From contig JAGVFW010000016.1 of assembly GCA_020057405.1 (NCBI GenBank), positions 1-53,870 on the forward strand: DNA of 53,870 nucleotides. The letters run 5' to 3'. Positions 41,301 through 48,691 of the stretch are shown here, one piece after another. The notes below the pieces were generated by a model. That model did no database searches. It saw nothing but the letters and a program-made list of their open reading frames with translations, and was not told the origin of the DNA. The DNA is from an archaeon. GTDB taxonomy: Archaea; Micrarchaeota; Micrarchaeia; Norongarragalinales; UBA97. The translations under genes and the position numbers were made by a program. Every line of letters begins with the position of its first letter. Within the stretch, counting starts at the first letter, position 1.

Positions 41301-43457
41301 TACCAGGTCGAGCGCGCGGTAGGCGTTGCCGATGCCATAGTCAAGCGAGTTGTAGGCGGTGCAGCTGTCCTCAATCGAGGTGTAGCCGAAAGACTGCAGC
41401 TGGAGGTTGGGGAATGCCGAGTGGTTAAAGAAACAGGCGCCTGCGGTCGAGCAGTCGCCGTCGGTCGCGCCGGCCTGCATGAACGCGCCGGCGCCTTCGT
41501 CGGTTGCGTTAAACGAGCGGAGCGTAAACTTGGCGTTGTAGTCAAACGACTTTACAAGCTCGCCGCCCTGGGCGACAGGCCTGCCCTGCCAGTCGAAGAC
41601 GCCGTCTAGAGTCATTATGGAGGAGCCGTTGAAGCTTGTCGGAATCATTGCCGTTGAAACGCTGACGACCTGGCCGGGCTGCTCAATCCATGGCACGACG
41701 ATGTCGCTTGAGTTGAAGTAGTTTGGCGCGGTTGCAAAGAGCCGGCAGTCGACAATCCATGGCGCGGGAAGCATGCAGTGCGAGCCAGTGCAGCTGCTGG
41801 CGGCAAAGTAATCAAAGCGGCCTTCAGCAAAGTAAAGCGGCTCCTGGCACACCAAGCGCAGCCGCCCGCGGTCAAGGTCGGGAGTGACGCCAAGCGTGAT
41901 TGCGTCGTAGACACTCGCGTTCACCGTGCCGCTCTCGGGAACGACGGGCAAGTTAAGCGAAAAGTCGGTGTTGTTCTGCCCTGCAGTGAGCTCAAAAACA
42001 ACTGGCCCGCCGTGAAGCAAGGGCGTCTGGTCGCCCAGGTAATAGTTGGCGGTGATGTTGAGCACGTCGCCGGTAAGCAAATCGAAGAGCGGCTCGCCAA
42101 GGAGAGTGGTGCAGGAGGAGAATTCCACGACTCCGTCAGTGCCGGTATCGTCGCTTGCACATAAGGCGGATAAATTGTCCTGCTTTAGTCGGATGGTGAC
42201 TGCAGCGCCGGACACGGCGCGCACGCCGGTCGGGGTAGCGCGGGTGACGTTAATTGAAATCGTGGCCGGTACGACGGAATTGTTGCTGCCTGTTGCGTCA
42301 AGCTCGATGGTTATGGTCCCGGTCTGGGCCGTGAACGCTTGCGTCCCGCGGTTGTAGCCGTCCTTTGACGCCACAGCTCGATAGCTGTCGCCCAAGCGCA
42401 GGACGTAAGTGCGGCTGCCGTTAATCACTTCCTCTGAAAGAGGAAGCTGCGCGTCGCCGCGGTAGAGCTGGAGGCGCACTCCCGAAAGAGGACCTCCGCC
42501 GCGCTGCTTTACAACTATAGTAACGTTAGCGCTGGCATTGGCGGTAGCTGGGTCAAGAAGAAGCGTTATCGTGCGCGAGGGGGACATTATCTGGTAAGTG
42601 AGCCCAAGGCCATAGCCGTCGTATTCAAAGTATCCTGTCGCATTTGCCTTCGCGAAGAACCGAGTGCCGTAAGCAATTCCTGCAAAGACTGACGTGCCGT
42701 TAACCGCAACCGATGAAGCCAACTGGCGAAGCGATGAGGCGTCGATGAGCTGGGCGGATGCACGTGAGGCGATTACCGTGCCAGTCTTTGAGTCGCGCAA
42801 TACTGCGATGACCGCTCCCTTCTGGCCAGAGTGGTTGCCGCCGGGAACGATGATTTGGTGGTCGCAAGTGCCGTCATCGTCGCAGAAAGTGACGTTGGTG
42901 AAGCCGCCGCCGGGCGGGGGCGATACGGTGTTCGGAGTTCCGCCAGCCGAGGGCGGCCTGCCGGTTGTCAAGGTGACTAGGTCGATGCGCCCGCGCCGTC
43001 GTGCAGTGTCGAAAAACGCGTTTCCCTTCAGGTCGTCCTTATGCGCGCGGAATTCAAGCTGCTTTAGCGGCATTCCGACAAACACGGCGCTGCCATCGAC
43101 GGTGTTAGCTGTTGCGAGCATGACGTCGCCATCGTAGACTTCGACAACAGCGTCGGAGACGCGCGCGCCGTCTTTGAAGACCGCCACTTCAAAGTCGGCA
43201 GTCTGGCCAAAGCCGCCGAAGGTAAAGAGCAGCAGGGCCAGGATTGCGAGTAGAACTAAAACCGTAACTGGGAAACTGGGGACGCCGCGGGATTCTATTG
43301 GGTCAACCCAGTACTTGTAGACTGGCACGCCCGCCCCGTCAAGGGCATCCATAACCGCGTAGTAGCCGTCTTCGAGCTTGAGATAAATGCCCAGCAGGAA
43401 TTTTTTCAGGCGGTCGACCACAGACCCGCCGGTGCCTTCTGCTGCCCCTTCCGCCAT
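35397..43457 (-). CDS. Giant membrane-anchored surface protein 2
   Basis: About 2686 residues from ATG 43455-43457; a TTG four codons earlier is less likely. Layout: cytoplasmic N-terminus with LKLEDGYYAVMDALDG, one membrane helix (about 62-83), then a very long outer part. It starts with Ig-like carboxypeptidase-regulatory domains carrying short disulfide loops and N-glycosylation sites. It then has three copies of a module with AYDPYDSDVLF (about 769), YLRYPHDAVLG (about 1444) and TTYPYDAS (about 1769), an IFPADAVP module (about 1885), and a Cys-rich C-terminus with a CDCVQYC-NCGGSG cluster. Two of these modules recur in giant protein 1. There is no enzyme motif. A TATA-like TTTTTAAG lies about 25-30 bases before the ATG. 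It may form the cell coat or bind other cells. Confidence 0.85.
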   Translation of the reverse strand: MAEGAAEGTGGSVVDRLKKFLLGIYLKLEDGYYAVMDALDGAGVPVYKYWVDPIESRGVPSFPVTVLVLLAILALLLFTFGGFGQTADFEVAVFKDGARVSDAVVEVYDGDVMLATANTVDGSAVFVGMPLKQLEFRAHKDDLKGNAFFDTARRRGRIDLVTLTTGRPPSAGGTPNTVSPPPGGGFTNVTFCDDDGTCDHQIIVPGGNHSGQKGAVIAVLRDSKTGTVIASRASAQLIDASSLRQLASSVAVNGTSVFAGIAYGTRFFAKANATGYFEYDGYGLGLTYQIMSPSRTITLLLDPATANASANVTIVVKQRGGGPLSGVRLQLYRGDAQLPLSEEVINGSRTYVLRLGDSYRAVASKDGYNRGTQAFTAQTGTITIELDATGSNNSVVPATISINVTRATPTGVRAVSGAAVTIRLKQDNLSALCASDDTGTDGVVEFSSCTTLLGEPLFDLLTGDVLNITANYYLGDQTPLLHGGPVVFELTAGQNNTDFSLNLPVVPESGTVNASVYDAITLGVTPDLDRGRLRLVCQEPLYFAEGRFDYFAASSCTGSHCMLPAPWIVDCRLFATAPNYFNSSDIVVPWIEQPGQVVSVSTAMIPTSFNGSSIMTLDGVFDWQGRPVAQGGELVKSFDYNAKFTLRSFNATDEGAGAFMQAGATDGDCSTAGACFFNHSAFPNLQLQSFGYTSIEDSCTAYNSLDYGIGNAYRALDLVSINNINGQPYAGQFFTSFRTNEDAASNGFSMHWRSYVQSANKTAYDPYDSDVLFNGKLDCHANNYSESFTLASSQKSCSPDNSVCVTTTFAQDTNPDNGRGDGFTAFSTKRCFEGNGTNQDACTPLQVVFTIEDSRSNQVRRPYAFSFKSNYSSVRPEKVVFTKVGADNVHIEVTPQFIVDQYGFVNFTIDADALLFAGRNKPPAAIVQGYVIAQPWELSPEAPVSIGYSAASQHGLRNSWVVVAYNERAIDQFGLLQWELPGFTQTEQVGFERLGNGSYVVRAPFDRHEVLPALDDGIEGGPIAALDDCSANFPADISSWNCTASSINFSFEAFQPYAAPMVVFNSSSKIPVLSLSYLVLDAQGALKASGFGQVSSNGLSAVASLDATAVGDHVIATAFLSPRNATTTNEKAGFNASFVNGPANEGGALAVSSFIRVAPAYGVVKFEPRDAFTDAPIGGALVNLTYLDAVSYGCRLDGDPRACTFRMRYFEGDLPDAFNATATASGYFDSPALPFSSNIVVKGTTLATRTIAAVPLIPSSTSNPNSTVVTLVYRLTDLTDARVVCSASGSPFCNDTSIFLDKNHTYKATLHSAFRNAEKVGFAATLAPFDGTAYFYNASRKMASMDLSLTIGNITGGDNLDSCAEQYYTPANFFANVHFDSQGKPENGFNWMDAYAVTNGANTSGKAFSSDVYFFVPSGTDAANITLGYRAFAASYRDGSERYLRYPHDAVLGTERSNSNRDYCQAEQAAYSFKLKNEGASCTTQACAKFEHFSQFTPQGSVSENDGQAGFDAISKPEWIRWAGEFPPEFRTPRPLNVSFAIDLLEPLPDGKITFTIDPAHLEFKSATFSVYCGSSNNAKVNHPITGSGTKMTIDVSDCPDFAAPRDFVGELELWPTALTTTQDVAEISMGVDSGSTSVLVTGSSVDVISPVTASDTAIIQTPADARQRHPNENQPCGDDHSYTCGIDNLFFTVNSCVAGGDFTNVENTYRKQSWGLPELTCPDSYVELKHVITSRVAASGATLTFNLTGPSADFIMRAYVDRAGRTTYPYDASQHKRDIAIDLGNVQSGEQMALTVLVAPMATGKITGNVTIYNGGRLSHSTVLPYVENRSVPDLPPDIGPNSLFCGGNAALVFRIEQDGRGQPQPVSGCNNMTMVVDNIFPADAVPMELDTSFKSICGDVLAQELVQFSPVAGHPFVGDYLYYRNIGGTPVVIVNALKTPSLLKGNNFYLPDDLQRKAASGYVELGRVNMTVACGGTGKKASVVLIIKKQDLQGVNALDASYIFGKGQSHQAAYTLYNGQYPANAPDLAVKAAGNQPSDVRKSITYAPDLDWNDEDPDAPNARLNYWLMSAGTGGPGTDSQNTYPLKFYPGGGSQTDGVTVTIPDELNAYRPGSWLSILVGRVHAAESTNHLYQQFTNHANGDPENIARYTCEATAYVSDVMSKVPAMFKSSVKDVAAMSVFRRSPLAMSNWLCGTRRDTNEISCYPSMVLWINTTIVQQFANVSCRSCADVSGGVDVSYNPDSNFGISITPENQKTLASVQFYDIHEENSFTLSNYSEGVSSMKLEFKKRGSTSCPIATGNSQWCDGSGDKFLGTYDANQLSFNNATWTWSKQFNVDPSGTTDGVWAVRLKSTKAGGDAYSVPLKITITRKSLSCHPQDAQGSTCGLPRCDPDCNAGFKRVVTQAGPLDPSDPNYWLNITPLEQYSLQNVHNIENYWGAPYKYLVNTYFNGPRDFSMSLPISTWGWNIDQLTALPPDGLGFTPETSEMCGVGIGLYELKASSADGKSFSYSVALKQLPTSQYLLGNEPSDTATSSGTLSVKQVGCSIKTEYGGGSINVKNAAGQTVGSRIVENNKWLCNIKQVSVEEHSHSCGEDGHPGVCDCVQYCATAYCGNCGGSGDSLIFCPIAPQYIDDNTAANDVIECPIPTTPPQGYSGYCFGQASNSVYGDYCEAPMDESIRVNN

Positions 43458-43556
43458 AGCGTTAATCAATACTCAATGACTTAAAAACGCTTTGATTTGC
43501 AGAGCGGTCCAAGCCCCCCCTGCGAACCCGCCAACCCCCCGCACCCAGCCCGCCCG

Positions 43557-43565
43557 ATATAAATA
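43557..43565 (+). promoter_or_regulatory. TATA box of argS
   Basis: ATATAAATA ends 26 bases before the ATG of argS at 43592, giving a nearly leaderless transcript. The gap 43458-43591 is shared with the divergent giant gene and is otherwise C-rich with no other signal that I can see. Confidence 0.6.
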
Positions 43566-43591
43566 CTTTCACCGGCCTTACCCCTTTTGCA

Positions 43592-45301
43592 ATGACTGCA
43601 TTTGCAAACGCCGTGGAACACGCGCGAAAGCTGCTCGAAAAGTCTTCGGGCGAGCAGGGCGGGGAAATCGACGTCACCAGGCCCCGTGGCGAATACGGCG
43701 ACCTCGCATCACCGATAGCTTTCGTTCTTGCGAAAAAGCAGGGCGGCAACCCGAACGAATTGGCCGCAAAGCTCGCGGCTCAACTCTCGACGCAACTGCC
43801 TGACGCGTTTTTTGACAAGTGCGAACCGGCAGGCGGGTATGTCAACTTCTTTTTCTCCGACGCGCTTCGCGCAATGGCGCTCTCGCAAGCACTGCAAGGC
43901 GATTACGCCACCGGCAGGGAAGGCCAGGGCAGGACTTTCGTGCTCGAGTACTCACAGCCCAACGTTGGCAAGCCCTTCCACGTGGGCCACATCCGCTCGA
44001 CAATTCTTGGCGACTCGATTGGAAACTTCCTCACCGCACGCGGCTGGTCGGTCAAGAGAGTAAACTACATTGGCGATGCCGGCGCGCAAGTGTCAAAACT
44101 CGTCCTCGCGAGCAGGGAGTTCAAGGATTTGCCCCCGATGAAGGACGAGAGGGTGATGCTAAAGTACTATGTGCGCGTTCATCAAGAAATCGAGGAAAAG
44201 CCCGAGCTGGCGCAACAAGCGCAGGAAATTTTGGCCGCGATTGAGGCGGGCGACGACGCGACGCTAAAGGAAGTGCTTTTCATCCGTTCCAAGAGCTACG
44301 AGGCGTTCCAGAGGAATTACGACATGCTTGGCGTGCGCTTCGACGACGTTCTTGGCGAAAGCGAGTTCATTGCGCGCTCTAAAGAAATTGCCCACGAAGC
44401 GCTTGAAAAGAAAATCGCGTTTAAAGACGACAAGACGGCAGCACTTGTCGCAAACCTCGAACCACGGGGGCTGCCAAACACCATTCTTCTGCGCAGCAAC
44501 GGCACGACGCTCTACTTTACCCGCGACATGGCCCTTGCTGACTGGAAGTGGGGCAAGTACGAGTTTGACGAGGGCCTTGTGACGACGTCGACTGAACAAA
44601 ACACTTACTTCAAGCAAGTCATCGCGTTTTTAGGCATGCTCGGCCGCGACTACGCGCCCCGCTACAAGCACATGGGCTTCGGCCTAGTGACACTGCAGGG
44701 CGAGAAGATGAGCACGCGCGAAGGCCGCGTGGTGCTAATGGAGGACGTGCTGAATGCGGCAATTGATGAAGTGAAAAAAGAACTGTCGCAACGCGAGCAT
44801 GACTACCCTGCGAGCGAAGAGGATGAAATCGCGCGCACGGTCGGCATCGGCAGCGTCAAGTTCGCTTTCCTAAAAGTCGGCAATTCCAAAAACATTTCAT
44901 TTAACCCAACCGAAGCCGTCAGGTTTGACGGCGACACGGGCGCGTATTTGCAGTACACTTGCGTCCGCGCAAGGAACATCCTTCGAAAGGCGGGCATTGA
45001 CGCGACGAAACTAAAGGCGCCTGCGCGCGCCGATTTCAACGAGTACGAGAGGAAAGTCGTCTACGCGCTCGCCTACTTCCCGGAGGCGGTTTCCCACTCG
45101 GCAAGAAACTACGAGCCCCACGTAACTTGCGACTACCTGCTCAAGCTCGCTGCCGCGTTTAGCGAATTCTACGAAAAGTGCCCCGTCGCAACAGCACAAG
45201 AGCCCGACAAGAGCAAACGCCTGGCAATTGCCGCTGCAACCGCAAGCGTGATTGAGAGCGGCCTTGCGCTCCTCGGAATCCAAGTGCCCGCGAGAATGTA
45301 G
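43592..45301 (+). CDS. argS: Arginyl-tRNA synthetase
   Basis: A 569-residue class I synthetase that charges tRNA(Arg). The N-terminal add-1 domain carries RGEYGDLASPIAF. The catalytic core has EYSQPNVGKPFHVGHIRSTI, with HVGH as the HIGH signature (near 130-133), and the KMSKS equivalent is GEKMSTREGR (about 371-380). The C-terminal anticodon-binding DALR domain starts with LQYTCVRARNILRKAG and ends LALLGIQVPARM, as usual for this family. The length is normal. The next gene starts three bases after the stop, so argS leads an operon with an unknown protein of a paralogous family found again at 51244. Assignment is secure. Confidence 0.95.
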   Translation: MTAFANAVEHARKLLEKSSGEQGGEIDVTRPRGEYGDLASPIAFVLAKKQGGNPNELAAKLAAQLSTQLPDAFFDKCEPAGGYVNFFFSDALRAMALSQALQGDYATGREGQGRTFVLEYSQPNVGKPFHVGHIRSTILGDSIGNFLTARGWSVKRVNYIGDAGAQVSKLVLASREFKDLPPMKDERVMLKYYVRVHQEIEEKPELAQQAQEILAAIEAGDDATLKEVLFIRSKSYEAFQRNYDMLGVRFDDVLGESEFIARSKEIAHEALEKKIAFKDDKTAALVANLEPRGLPNTILLRSNGTTLYFTRDMALADWKWGKYEFDEGLVTTSTEQNTYFKQVIAFLGMLGRDYAPRYKHMGFGLVTLQGEKMSTREGRVVLMEDVLNAAIDEVKKELSQREHDYPASEEDEIARTVGIGSVKFAFLKVGNSKNISFNPTEAVRFDGDTGAYLQYTCVRARNILRKAGIDATKLKAPARADFNEYERKVVYALAYFPEAVSHSARNYEPHVTCDYLLKLAAAFSEFYEKCPVATAQEPDKSKRLAIAAATASVIESGLALLGIQVPARM

Positions 45302-45303
45302 AA

Positions 45304-46020
45304 ATGCGACTCAAAGTAACTCATCAAATCGCAGAACAAAAACTAAGCTCGGCAAAGAGCCTATCTAAAACCGATCCGCACGCGGCATACAGGCTGGCGC
45401 TGGCTTCTGCTTACTATTTTTTTGCATTCGGGAAAAAAGAAAAGGCGATTGAAGCAGTAAAACTTGCTGCAGACAGTCTGGCCGCAGACAGTTTCGGCTC
45501 ATTTGAACGTAAAAAGCGAACTCAATTTTCGGCCAGAACCAAGGCAGTCACCAATAACCCCGAAGTACTCATGGCCGCAATGGGCATGCTCACTGAAAAA
45601 GACATCAACCGGGGCGGGACGGCCCTCCGCGCGCTGGAAAAACACATTCCGGAAGCAAAGATACTTTCTGCACCCCAGAAAGCCTACCTGAAATCATTTT
45701 GCGGACACCACATAGACGACTTCCTACACGCAGTTGCCGCCAAGCTTGAAGCCGAACGCCTTTCCGCACACCTTGAAACCCTGATGAAAAGTGCGCGGCA
45801 CACCGTTCCAAAAGACGCGATAAGCGGCGAGATAGTCATAGGAACACAAACGCGGGCGTTTGTAACCATAAGACACAATGACGACGGGATCCACGGAGAT
45901 TTGCAAAAAAACCTGGGCAAAATCAAGGCACCGGAAGGAAAAGAACACCAAATAATCCGGATACCTAACGGAAACACGCGCGTCAACGTGGTGCCGGCAG
46001 GCTTTGTGAATTCAAACTAA
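45304..46020 (+). CDS. Unknown protein, member 1 of a two-copy paralogous family
   Basis: A 238-residue protein without a family I recognise. It aligns with the product at 51244: AAYRLALASAYYFFAFG here against AAYQLALKASYYLYLSG, and LSAPQKAYLKSFCGHHIDDF against LTLKEKEVLAGFFSHHSYEF. The N-terminal 150 residues are helical, perhaps TPR- or HEPN-like in pattern; the last 70 look beta-rich, with VIGTQTRAFVTIRHND and a conserved R-V-x-x-x-P ending. There is a shared HH pair (about residues 140-141) in the aligned region. The gene starts three bases after argS and should be co-transcribed. Its stop overlaps the convergent triosephosphate isomerase stop by four bases. Function unknown. Confidence 0.8.
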   Translation: MRLKVTHQIAEQKLSSAKSLSKTDPHAAYRLALASAYYFFAFGKKEKAIEAVKLAADSLAADSFGSFERKKRTQFSARTKAVTNNPEVLMAAMGMLTEKDINRGGTALRALEKHIPEAKILSAPQKAYLKSFCGHHIDDFLHAVAAKLEAERLSAHLETLMKSARHTVPKDAISGEIVIGTQTRAFVTIRHNDDGIHGDLQKNLGKIKAPEGKEHQIIRIPNGNTRVNVVPAGFVNSN

Positions 46021-46697
46021 ACCTGCGCGGCCATTTCCTTAAGCAGTGCTGCTGGGTCTTTTGATTTCACGAACGCGCTTGCGAGGAGCACGCCGTCGGC
46101 GCCAAGCTCAAAGCACTTCTTCACATCAGCGACGGTTGTGACGCCAGCGCCAACTACTGGAACGACGTCGGGGGCCTCGTTGCCCATCCTTTGCACGAAC
46201 TTCTCGACAATCTCTGGCTGCGCGGTTGAGACGCTAATGCCACTGCCAATGAGTTTTGGCGGCTCGTAGGCAACGGCCCACGGCTGCAGGTCGACCGCAA
46301 ACGCGAGGGACTCGTCAAGGTCTGCTGCGCAAACCATCACCCGCAAGCCGATTAATTTCGCTTTCTCGACAACAAACTCTACTTCCTCGCGCTTCAAGCG
46401 GTGCTCGCTGTGGTTAACTAGAGTGCCCTGCGCGCCGCTTGCTTTCACGCTCTCAACAGGCAGCCATCCGGTCTTTGCACCCGCGTCAACCGCGTCGGCG
46501 TGCTGGGCGAACGCTGTTGCGTGCTTTAGCTCGCGAGCGATTAGCTCGAGTTGCTGCGGTTGTGGGCAGACGATGATTTTAGCATCCGTGTCAGCGGCAA
46601 TTTCATCCGCTAGGCGCGAAAGACGCAAGCCGCCCTCGCCTGCGCTTTCGGGATACGCTTTCAGGTTGAGTGCAATGAACTTTTCCACGAAATGCAT
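46017..46697 (-). CDS. tpiA: Triosephosphate isomerase, archaeal type
   Basis: A 226-residue enzyme that interconverts glyceraldehyde 3-phosphate and dihydroxyacetone phosphate in glycolysis and gluconeogenesis. The start at ATG 46695-46697 is fixed by FIALNLKAYPES with the active-site Asn-Leu-Lys (10-12); the longer frame upstream has no homology. Catalytic His96 lies in NHSEHR and catalytic Glu145 in AYEPPKLIGSG. The phosphate loop GAGVTT (about 200-205) and the ending GVLLASAFVKSKDP are typical. The short length is the tetrameric archaeal form. It shares a divergent AT-rich promoter with the MFS transporter gene. Assignment is secure. Confidence 0.92.
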   Translation of the reverse strand: MHFVEKFIALNLKAYPESAGEGGLRLSRLADEIAADTDAKIIVCPQPQQLELIARELKHATAFAQHADAVDAGAKTGWLPVESVKASGAQGTLVNHSEHRLKREEVEFVVEKAKLIGLRVMVCAADLDESLAFAVDLQPWAVAYEPPKLIGSGISVSTAQPEIVEKFVQRMGNEAPDVVPVVGAGVTTVADVKKCFELGADGVLLASAFVKSKDPAALLKEMAAQV

Positions 46698-46754
46698 TGT
46701 GTGGGCTAAGCAATAAAAACCCCTTGCGGCAACTAGCTCAATACGGTTTTTGAA

Positions 46755-48356
46755 ATGACTGTAGAAACGAGTGCCAACACCCCCGTGCAAGGCGGTGCCG
46801 GAGTCCGGCCCGAGGATATAGCGAAAGCGATTGCAGGGCCGAACTCGCCACACCCCCAAGCACAACCGGCGGCACACGCTGCGCAAAACGTACAAGTGGC
46901 GCCAGAGCAAAAGCCCCTGCCCGAGGATGTGCTGAAGAAAAACAAGGCCGCCTCAATGCTTGACGGTGCGGCCGCTTCGGTGATGGAAAGCGCTTCTTCC
47001 GGCTACGCGACCCCGTTTGCAATTGCCCTAAACGCAAGCACTTCCCAAATCGGCTTGCTTACCGGCATTAGCGTGCTTTTAGGCTCGCTTGCGCAGCCGA
47101 TTGGCGCAAGCCTCGCCGAGCGGGTTGACCGGCGAAAAATCATCGTGAGCATGGTGGTGCTGCAGGCGCTCGCCTGGCTGCCGATAGCCGCAATCCCGTT
47201 TTTCCTGGCGCCGGGCAACGGGGCTGCAACCGCGTTTATCGCGCTCTTCGCGCTCATGACCGTTTTCGGCAGCATTTCGGCGCCAGTCTGGAACAGCACC
47301 ATGGCCGACATCATCCCGCTAAAGGAGCGCGGCGCGTTTTTCGGGAGGAGAAAGGAATTTTTGCAGTTTGTCACCCTAGTCACGTTGTTTGCGTTCGGCC
47401 TGTTTCTCGGCGTGGTGCCAAAGGACATGGTGTTTTTGGGTTTTGCGGCGATTTTCGCAATCGCCTTTAGCGCAAGGATGATTTCAGCCCACTACCTCAA
47501 CATGACGTTCTACCCGCCCTACCACCACCGCAAGGACTCGGGCTCGATAAGCGCATTTCTCTCAGGCCTGCTTTCGACGAATTTCGGAAAGCTCGCGCTC
47601 TTCCTCGCTGCAATAGTCTTTGCGACCAACATTGCCGCGCCATTCTTCCAAGTCTACCTCTTGCGGTCGCTTGGCTATACCTACCAGCTCTATGCCGTCA
47701 TGATTGCAATCAACGCCATTGCGGCAATACTGACGTTTTCCTACTGGGGAAGGCTTAGCGACACGTTTGGAAACAAGAAAATCCTATTCGCAACCGGCCT
47801 GCTGGTGCCCCTGGTTCCCTTAGGCTACCTGTTTGCGTCATCGCCGCTGCACATCGCAATTGCCGAGGCAGTAAGCGGCATCGCCTGGGCGGGCTTCAAC
47901 CTCGCGACGTTCAACTACGTGCTTGAATTCTCGCCCTCATACAACCGCGCGCGCTACATTGCCTACTACAACGTGCTCATCGGGACAGCTACTTTCGCAG
48001 GCGCCCTTGCAGGCGCGTACTTGATTGAATCCAACTTCGTCCTGGCCGGGCTTGCCGGCATTCCGCTTCTTTTTGCAATCTCGACTGCCGCAAGGTTTGC
48101 CTGCATCATCGCAATCCTGCCGGCGGTTGCAGACTCCAAGCCCCTCCCTGGCCTGGACAACCGCCGCTTCTTCGTCAACGCCGTCATCAACTACCCCATG
48201 AACGAAGTGCACTCAAGCGTAGTTTCCGGCTGGAGCTCAATGATGCACGCGGAAAAAAAGGCGGTCGAGACGACAAAGCGGTTCGTCGGCGAGTTCGGCA
48301 AACACGCCCACCATGGCGGCAAGGCATTCAAGAGAAGGTTCTACTTGGAGGAATGA
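46755..48356 (+). CDS. MFS transporter with long cytoplasmic N-terminus
   Basis: A 533-residue major facilitator protein with 12 predicted membrane helices from about residue 70. Loop 2-3 carries ERVDRRKIIVSM, the family G-x-x-x-D-R-x-x-R-[RK] motif in variant form; loop 8-9 has GRLSDTFGNKK, its second copy. The first 65 residues are an unstructured Pro/Ala/Gln-rich cytoplasmic tail and the last 60 are soluble. Substrate cannot be read from the sequence; distant drug/metabolite exporters of archaea share this layout. The ATG is preceded by GTTTTTGAA and a CAATAAAAA stretch about 35 bases upstream, in a region shared with the divergent isomerase gene. Confidence 0.85.
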   Translation: MTVETSANTPVQGGAGVRPEDIAKAIAGPNSPHPQAQPAAHAAQNVQVAPEQKPLPEDVLKKNKAASMLDGAAASVMESASSGYATPFAIALNASTSQIGLLTGISVLLGSLAQPIGASLAERVDRRKIIVSMVVLQALAWLPIAAIPFFLAPGNGAATAFIALFALMTVFGSISAPVWNSTMADIIPLKERGAFFGRRKEFLQFVTLVTLFAFGLFLGVVPKDMVFLGFAAIFAIAFSARMISAHYLNMTFYPPYHHRKDSGSISAFLSGLLSTNFGKLALFLAAIVFATNIAAPFFQVYLLRSLGYTYQLYAVMIAINAIAAILTFSYWGRLSDTFGNKKILFATGLLVPLVPLGYLFASSPLHIAIAEAVSGIAWAGFNLATFNYVLEFSPSYNRARYIAYYNVLIGTATFAGALAGAYLIESNFVLAGLAGIPLLFAISTAARFACIIAILPAVADSKPLPGLDNRRFFVNAVINYPMNEVHSSVVSGWSSMMHAEKKAVETTKRFVGEFGKHAHHGGKAFKRRFYLEE

Positions 48357-48369
48357 TTGGGGAGCGGGG

Positions 48370-48636
48370 CTACTTGCCCGGCCGCCAGCGCTTGAGGGAA
48401 GGCAGCGTTTCGGTGGCAAGGGCGAGGGCGCGCTCGTAGGGCATCGCAAGCTCGCGGACCATTTTCTGCACTTTGCGCTGTATCATGTCGCCCAAAGTCA
48501 GTTCGGGTTCGATAAAGTCGCCGCTTGTAAAGCAGTCCTTGCAGTACTCGTCGCAAACCGTGCCGTTGGAGTTCGAGCCGCAGAGGCCCGCCGCAAGCAT
48601 TACGCCGCAGCTCTGGCAAATTTCTTTTTGGTCCAT
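48370..48636 (-). CDS. Small zinc-ribbon protein
   Basis: An 88-residue protein beginning MDQKEICQSCGVMLAAGLCG, followed by GTVCDEYCKDCFTSGDFIEP and a C-terminal helix TLGDMIQRKVQKMVRELAMP. This fits the putative zinc-ribbon domain (two CxxC-type knuckles, then E-P-x-x-T-x-x-x-M-I) found as a small stand-alone or fused unit in bacteria and archaea. The longer frame upstream is rejected because homology and a TATA box (48661-48670, read leftward) support ATG 48636. The role is unknown; zinc binding by four Cys is likely. Confidence 0.8.
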   Translation of the reverse strand: MDQKEICQSCGVMLAAGLCGSNSNGTVCDEYCKDCFTSGDFIEPELTLGDMIQRKVQKMVRELAMPYERALALATETLPSLKRWRPGK

Positions 48637-48660
48637 AATCAAAACCCAACCCTTTGGTAG

Positions 48661-48670
48661 GATATAAAAG
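48661..48670. promoter_or_regulatory. Bidirectional TATA element
   Basis: GATATAAAAG reads rightward as a TATA box 21 bases before GTG 48692 and leftward as CTTTTATATC 24 bases before ATG 48636. Both distances fit leaderless archaeal transcripts, so one near-symmetric element seems to serve both genes. Confidence 0.5.
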
Positions 48671-48691
48671 TGTCGGAACAGAGTTGTGTGC

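Noticed and set aside
32050..43000. Possible frameshift or split genes in the giant proteins
   Set aside because: Both frames are open throughout with even Cys and Gly patterns, so no break is needed to explain them.
46698..46910. Longer version of the triosephosphate isomerase frame
   Set aside because: The extra 71 residues do not resemble the enzyme and overlap the divergent MFS gene and promoter; ATG 46697 gives the normal length.
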